Assembly: GCF_031656915.1 (NCBI RefSeq)
Contig: NZ_CP134227.1
Span: 3,782,001 to 3,846,000 of the forward strand
Reading direction: 5' to 3'
DNA: 64,000 nucleotides
DNA from: Nocardioides marmorisolisilvae
GTDB taxonomy: Bacteria; Actinomycetota; Actinomycetes; Propionibacteriales; Nocardioidaceae
In this document: piece after piece, positions 60,601-64,000 of the stretch
Position numbering within the stretch: the first letter of the stretch is position 1
How the letters are laid out: each line of letters starts with the position of its first letter
The notes under the pieces: model-generated
The model's input: only the letters and a program-made list of their open reading frames with translations
Told to the model about the DNA's origin: nothing
The model's database searches: none
Position numbers and translations under genes: made by a program

Positions 60601-61397
60601 TCCATCGCCTCGCAGGCCTTGATGCTGGGCGCGACCAGCTGACGGGAACCGTCGGGCTTCTGCTGGTCGATGGCCAGGCCGAGGTTGACGTGCGCGGGCG
60701 ACACCATGGTCGGCTTGCCGTCGATCTCGGCGAACGCGTTGTTCATCTCGGGCAGCGCCTTGATCGCCTGGACGATGGCATAGCCGATGAGGTGGGTGAA
60801 GGAGACCTTCCCGCCCCGCGCACGCTTGAGGTGGTTGTTGATCACGATGCGGTTGTCCCAGAGCAGCTTGACCGGGATGTTGCGCACCGAGGTGGCGGTG
60901 GGGACGCTGAGGCTGACGTCCATGTTCTTGGCGGTGGCCGCGGCGATGCCGCGCAGGACCGTGTAGGTGGGCTCGTCCGAGGCCTCCAGCTTGGTCTTCG
61001 GCTCCGGCTCCTTGGGCACCGGCTTGTCGCCGGCGGAGGTGGCGGGGGCGGAGGGCTTCGCGTGCTTGGCGTCGGCCGCCTTGGTTGGGGACGTCTTCGC
61101 GGCGGTCTTGTCCGTGGTCTTGGTGGTGGCCTTGCCGGCCGGGCTGGGCTGGGTGGCCGGGGCGGCGGGGGCCTTGGTGGTGGTCGACTTGGTGCTGGTC
61201 GACTTGGTGGCGGTCTGGGTGGCCGCGGCTGCCTGAGCGTTCCCGTTGCCCGTGGAGGTGGCGTGGTCGTTCTTGAAGAACTCCCACCAGACCTTGTCGA
61301 CGCTTTGGGGGTCCTGCTTGTACTTCTCGTACATCTCGTCAACGAGCCACTCGTTGGCTCCGAATGCGGACAGCGGGTTCTCGGAGGGCTCCGACAC
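57633..61397 (-). CDS. kgd: Multifunctional 2-oxoglutarate metabolism enzyme Kgd (E1 with fused E2-type domain)
   Basis: A 1254-residue fusion that decarboxylates 2-oxoglutarate and, with E2/E3 partners, makes succinyl-CoA. Residues 1-45 are the helical N-terminus (NEWLVDEMYEKYKQDP), about 50-140 an Ala/Lys/Thr/Pro linker, about 145-370 an acyltransferase domain with catalytic His357 (HRVIQG) but no lipoyl domain, and the rest the ThDP E1 domain with GDAAFAGQG near residue 680 and VVNNQVGFTT. This is the actinobacterial KGD/OdhA form. GTG at 61397 is preferred; an upstream in-frame ATG at 61445 precedes the -10 box and is less likely. Confidence 0.95.
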   Translation of the reverse strand: MSEPSENPLSAFGANEWLVDEMYEKYKQDPQSVDKVWWEFFKNDHATSTGNGNAQAAAATQTATKSTSTKSTTTKAPAAPATQPSPAGKATTKTTDKTAAKTSPTKAADAKHAKPSAPATSAGDKPVPKEPEPKTKLEASDEPTYTVLRGIAAATAKNMDVSLSVPTATSVRNIPVKLLWDNRIVINNHLKRARGGKVSFTHLIGYAIVQAIKALPEMNNAFAEIDGKPTMVSPAHVNLGLAIDQQKPDGSRQLVAPSIKACEAMDFAHFWTAYEEIIRKARDNKLTMDDYSGTTISLTNVGGLGTNNSVPRLMAGQAAIIGVGSMDFPPEFQGASEETLTRNAISRIMTMTSTYDHRVIQGAQSGEFLRRVHQLLLGADGFYDEIFRALRIPYEPIRWSADISASHDDEVSKQARIFELIHSYRVRGHIMADTDPLEYKQRSHPDLEVESHGLTLWDLDREFATGSFGGERRFMRMRDILGILRDSYCRTVGIEYMHIQDPDQRRWIQERVEQPHQKPPREEQLRILLKLNQAEAFETFLQTKFVGQKRFSLEGGETTVALVDELCEAAAEAALDEVTIGMAHRGRLNVLANIVGKSYNQIFREFEGNIDPRTVQGSGDVKYHLGAEGEFIAGSGDRIKVSVAANPSHLETVDPVLEGIARAKQDVLNKGAEFPVLPLLIHGDAAFAGQGVVAETLNLSQLRGYRTGGTIHVVVNNQVGFTTSPASSRSSLYCTDVARMVQAPIFHVNGDDPEACIRVARLAFEYRQAFKKDVVIDLVCYRRRGHNEGDDPSYTQPLMYDLIEQKRSVRKLYTESLIGRGDITLEEAEQVLRDYQQQLERVFTEVRELDTKPDAWTTVPRYPEKLASETSTAISQETMKRISDVHVNAPEGFTVHHKVQPQLQRRAAAILEGPIDWGTGEILAFGALLMEGRPVRLAGQDSRRGTFVSRFATIIDRLNADEWTPLANLAEDQAQFYVYDSLLSEYAALGFEYGYSVARPDALVCWEAQFGDFVNGAQIVIDEYITAGETKWGQQSGVVLLLPHGYEGQGPDHSSARIERFLTMAADNAFLVAQPSTPASYFHLLRRHALGERHRPMIVFTPKSMLKRKQAASQPADFTSGSFQSVIGDSAVDPAKVTTLVMCSGRITWDLMVEREKRQGEEPTTAIARLEQLYPVPVEEVKAEIGRYPNLHEVRWVQDEPANMGPLPHLQLNLFPSLPGRVDPISRAASSSPSVGQHSRHVQEQKEIIEKAFA

Positions 61398-61444
61398 TTC
61401 TTGTTTCGCCTCTTCTTGGTCGTGGCGCGTGGGTGACGGGAGCA

Positions 61445-61450
61445 AGGCTA
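61445..61450 (-). promoter_or_regulatory. -10 box of the kgd promoter
   Basis: TAGCCT on the minus strand gives a transcription start near 61437, about 40 nt before the GTG at 61397, with AAGAGG as the ribosome site. This argues against the ATG at 61445, which overlaps the -10 box itself. Confidence 0.5.
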
Positions 61451-61515
61451 GTCCCCGCGCGGACGCAATTCAGGAGGTGACCTGCAGATTTGTCGCGAGT
61501 GTGCCCGGACTCACT

Positions 61516-61535
61516 TGTCTTGACGTCAAGACAAC
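61516..61535. promoter_or_regulatory. Perfect 20-bp palindrome between kgd and the LAL regulator
   Basis: The sequence centred on TCTTGACGTCAAGA is an exact palindrome over 20 bp with no spacer. It stands about 80 bp upstream of the kgd transcription start and 198 bp before the LAL start codon. Perfect dyads of this size are typical MarR- or GntR-type operators. In the rest of this gap (61398-61732) nothing else was recognised. Confidence 0.6.
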
Positions 61536-61732
61536 TTCCCAGGGGTGCTGCGCTGGACCTCGATCCGGCCCGCGGTGGCGGCCGTACCCGGACTCGCGGC
61601 TCTTGCCGGGGGCACTCGCATCGGATCGGAGTTTTGCCGAAACCCCACCGTGCTCGCGACGCGGCTCTAGGCTGAAACGGACATCTCGGGAGGGAATGCG
61701 TTTCCTCCCAGAAGATTGCGTTGGTGCGGACG

Positions 61733-64000
61733 ATGACCTCCTCGGGGAACCTCGGCGACGAGTTACCCCTGCTCGCGCGCGACGAGGAGTTCCGTGTGCT
61801 CCGGCGGGTGCTGGACCAGGGTCTGTCGGGTGCGCGGCGTCCCTACGGCGTGGTGATGGTGGCCGGCGCGGGAGTGGGCAAGAGCCGGCTGCTCCGTGAG
61901 GCGCTGCAGTACGCCGGGGCGCAGGGGGCTCCGACCGCGTTGGTGATCGGCACCGGCGCGGCCGCGTCGTCGCCGTACGGCGCGTTCGCACACCTGGCTA
62001 CCGGCCTGCCCCCGGACGATCACGACGCTGCCTATGCGTGGTACCTGGCCCTGGCCGAGTCGCTGAGGGCAAGCGATGGCAGGCCCGCCGTGCTCGGTGT
62101 CGATGACGCCCATTTGCTCGACGACGGCAGCGCGGACCTGCTGTTGCACCTGACTGCGTCGGGTGCCGCAAACGTGCTGGTCACGGTGCGCCGTGGGGCC
62201 GATGCTCCCGACTCGATCACCACGTTGTGGAAGGACGAGTGGGCACTGCGCCTGGACCTGCAGACGTTCTCGCTGTCGGAGACCGAGAAGTTCATCGAGA
62301 CCCAGGTGCATCAGGCGACAGGTGGCGAGATAGAGGCGCGGGCATGCATCCGCCTCGCCCAGATCAGCGGCGGGAACGCACTGTTCGCCCGCGAACTGGT
62401 CCTGAACGCGTTCGACAGTGGTTCACTGCGCCCCGTCGATGGCGTCTGGCGATGGGACGGCACGCTGGAGATCGCCCCGCGATTGGCCGATGCGGTCGCG
62501 CTTCGTCTCGGAGAGCTCGACGAGGGTGCACTGGACGCGCTCGCCTTGGTCGCGCTGGGGGAACCGATCGGTGTCCCGGTCGCCGTGCAGGTGGCCAGCG
62601 AGTCCGCGCTCACCGCACTCGAGCGGCGCGGGCTGGTCACGGTCGACGATGTCGGCGACGGACAGTGCCGGCTGGCCCATCCCCTTTACGGCGAGGTCGC
62701 ACTCGACCGGGTCGGATCAGTCTGCCGTCGGCGTCTGCGCCGAGAGCTCGCCGACGTCCTCGCCCGAGACCCGCAACGCACCGAGCAGGATCTCGTGCGA
62801 GTGGCCAGGTGGCGGCTCGAGCTCGGCGAGCCGGTCGCCGCGGAGATGCTGGCCGGGGCAGCGCAGGTGGCCAACCGGTCCTTCGACCACCGGCTCGCCC
62901 GCCACCTGGCCCGTGCCGCGGTCGACTCAGGTGCCGGCCCGGCCGCCGCGGTCTCAATGGCCGAGGCAGCCAACGGCTGCCGCGAGTTCGACGAGGCCGA
63001 GCAGGTGCTGGCAGCGGCCGAGGAAGCGATCCTGCGCACCGAGGACGACCACGTGAAGCATGCGTACGTCGCCGTCCGTCTCACCGCGCTGCAGCGGGGA
63101 CTCGGCCGGTTCGCCGACAGCCACGCGGTCCTCGACCGGTTCGAGCACATGCCGGCCGACGGGGAGGACACGGCCTCCCTCCGCCGCCGAGGGCTGACCG
63201 CCGCAGCGCACCGCAGCCAGTTGCTGCTCGACGAGGGCAGGCTGGCCGAGCTTCTCGTCATCACCGGGCCGGTACTCCGCGAACCGGACGCGGCCGGTCC
63301 GCTCGCAACCCTGACCGCACTCGCGAGCGAGGCCGAGGCGTACGCCTACCTCGGTGACACCGTCGTGGCCAGGAAGCGGCACGACCAGATGCTCGAGATG
63401 GCCCGCACGGGCTCCCCCGAGGTCAGGTCGGGCGGGTCGTGGGCGACCTCACTGCAGGTGCTCACCTTGATCGTCGAGGGTCGACTCGTCGAGGCGAACG
63501 CCCTGGCGACGCTGATGCGGGACTACACGGTGAACATCCCCGACCCGACGGTGCGTGCGCTCGCGGCTCTGGTGCTCGGTTCGGTGCAGCTGAAGGCCGG
63601 GGCAGTGGCGACGGCGCGGCGTACCCTCCTGGACGCGGTCAGCGGCTTCGGCGAGTCCGAGATCAGCGAGCAACCCGTCTGGGCGAGTGCACTGCTCGCC
63701 CAGGCCCAGGCCCTGCTCGGCAACACCGAGTCGGCGCGCGTCACACTGGACAAGGTCCACGATCTGCAGCGGCCCACACCCGTGTCGCGCACGGTGGCTG
63801 ACGTCGTCACCGCACAGGCGCTGGTCGAGTTCGCCGAGGGCGACTCGTGCCGCGCCGTGCAGACAGCCCTGTCGGGCGCGGATGCGGTCGGAGAGCTCAC
63901 GGTGCACCGCGCACGGCTGCTTCATCTGGCTGTCCGGGTCGGCGCCGCGGCCGGCTCGGTTCGTGTCGAGCTCGAACGACTCGCCGACCAGACGCCGTGT
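61733..64000 (+). CDS. LuxR-family large ATP-binding regulator (LAL/MalT-like), 3' end outside window
   Basis: An open frame of 756 codons running off the right edge. Residues 45-51 are the Walker A motif GAGVGKS and 121-129 the Walker B strand LGVDDAHLL; the remainder is helical, TPR-like repeats (for example near residues 420-700). Proteins of this design end in a LuxR helix-turn-helix, which would lie beyond 64000. The start is an ATG; a GTG at 61724 in frame is an alternative. Signal and targets are unknown. Confidence 0.85.
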   Translation, partial: MTSSGNLGDELPLLARDEEFRVLRRVLDQGLSGARRPYGVVMVAGAGVGKSRLLREALQYAGAQGAPTALVIGTGAAASSPYGAFAHLATGLPPDDHDAAYAWYLALAESLRASDGRPAVLGVDDAHLLDDGSADLLLHLTASGAANVLVTVRRGADAPDSITTLWKDEWALRLDLQTFSLSETEKFIETQVHQATGGEIEARACIRLAQISGGNALFARELVLNAFDSGSLRPVDGVWRWDGTLEIAPRLADAVALRLGELDEGALDALALVALGEPIGVPVAVQVASESALTALERRGLVTVDDVGDGQCRLAHPLYGEVALDRVGSVCRRRLRRELADVLARDPQRTEQDLVRVARWRLELGEPVAAEMLAGAAQVANRSFDHRLARHLARAAVDSGAGPAAAVSMAEAANGCREFDEAEQVLAAAEEAILRTEDDHVKHAYVAVRLTALQRGLGRFADSHAVLDRFEHMPADGEDTASLRRRGLTAAAHRSQLLLDEGRLAELLVITGPVLREPDAAGPLATLTALASEAEAYAYLGDTVVARKRHDQMLEMARTGSPEVRSGGSWATSLQVLTLIVEGRLVEANALATLMRDYTVNIPDPTVRALAALVLGSVQLKAGAVATARRTLLDAVSGFGESEISEQPVWASALLAQAQALLGNTESARVTLDKVHDLQRPTPVSRTVADVVTAQALVEFAEGDSCRAVQTALSGADAVGELTVHRARLLHLAVRVGAAAGSVRVELERLADQTPC

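Noticed and set aside
58707-61436. Long open frame on the plus strand opposite kgd
   Set aside because: It is the mirror frame of a highly biased high-GC gene; composition is Val/Gly/Asp/His rich with no domain, and kgd is certain on the other strand.

Overview
The window is 64 kb of chromosome from a high-GC actinobacterium, most likely Nocardioidaceae (Propionibacteriales). This is read from gene content: SigR with a mycothiol-type anti-sigma RshA, WhiB, the fused 2-oxoglutarate enzyme Kgd with a DUF6104 neighbour, nickel superoxide dismutase with its SodX protease, PdtaS, UdgX and ribosomal protein bL37. Starts are often GTG, and about twenty genes have a TANNNT -10 box 6-8 nt before the start codon, the layout of leaderless mRNAs. 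No rRNA, tRNA or CRISPR was seen.

Layout. 1-570: the 5' part of an IS1380-type transposase running off the left edge, with a 14-bp inverted repeat. 0.6-10.4 kb: amino-acid oxidase and PucR regulator, MOSC protein, DUF3099, an AAA+/VWA pair, an MFS transporter divergent from a GH1 beta-glucosidase. 10.4-15.5 kb: LolA-like protein plus ABC exporter divergent from an OmpR-type two-component system. 15.8-24.2 kb: acyl-CoA dehydrogenase pair, secreted metalloprotease, DUF445, S4, FKBP, CBS and HisN-like genes. 24.3-29.7 kb: RsgA, AroA, DoxX, an ECF sigma factor fused to its own zinc-finger and membrane segment, and a divergent degenerate GGDEF-like protein. 29.8-33 kb: SRAP, hydrolase, SigR-RshA, bL37, FlK-like thioesterase. 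33-41.5 kb: ThDP enzyme, DUF2785, PdtaS, WhiB, UdgX, SigB/F with RsbW-like partner, malic enzyme. 41.7-43.8 kb: SodX/SodN, decayed integrase and RHH fragments, peptidase E. 43.8-52.5 kb: NarL-type two-component system, two oxidoreductases, and a glycosyltransferase/sulfotransferase/aminotransferase/methyltransferase cluster. 52.5-57.4 kb: TetR-controlled electron-transfer and fatty-acid desaturase pair, then small metabolic genes. 57.4-64 kb: DUF6104-Kgd and a large LuxR-type (LAL) regulator running off the right edge.

The most unusual non-coding structure is at convergent gene ends. The three longest convergent gaps (15.5, 24.2 and 32.9 kb) are each filled by short tandem repeats; two of them are arranged as n direct plus n inverted copies (4+4 of a 32-nt unit, 2+2 of a roughly 22-nt unit), able to fold into large hairpins. 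The other nine convergent gaps are about 10-35 bp and hold none.

Regulation that can be read directly includes a SigR-type promoter plus a separate leaderless promoter in front of sigR, a CRP-like site before whiB, a FabR-like operator before the desaturase module and a perfect 20-bp palindrome between kgd and the LAL regulator.
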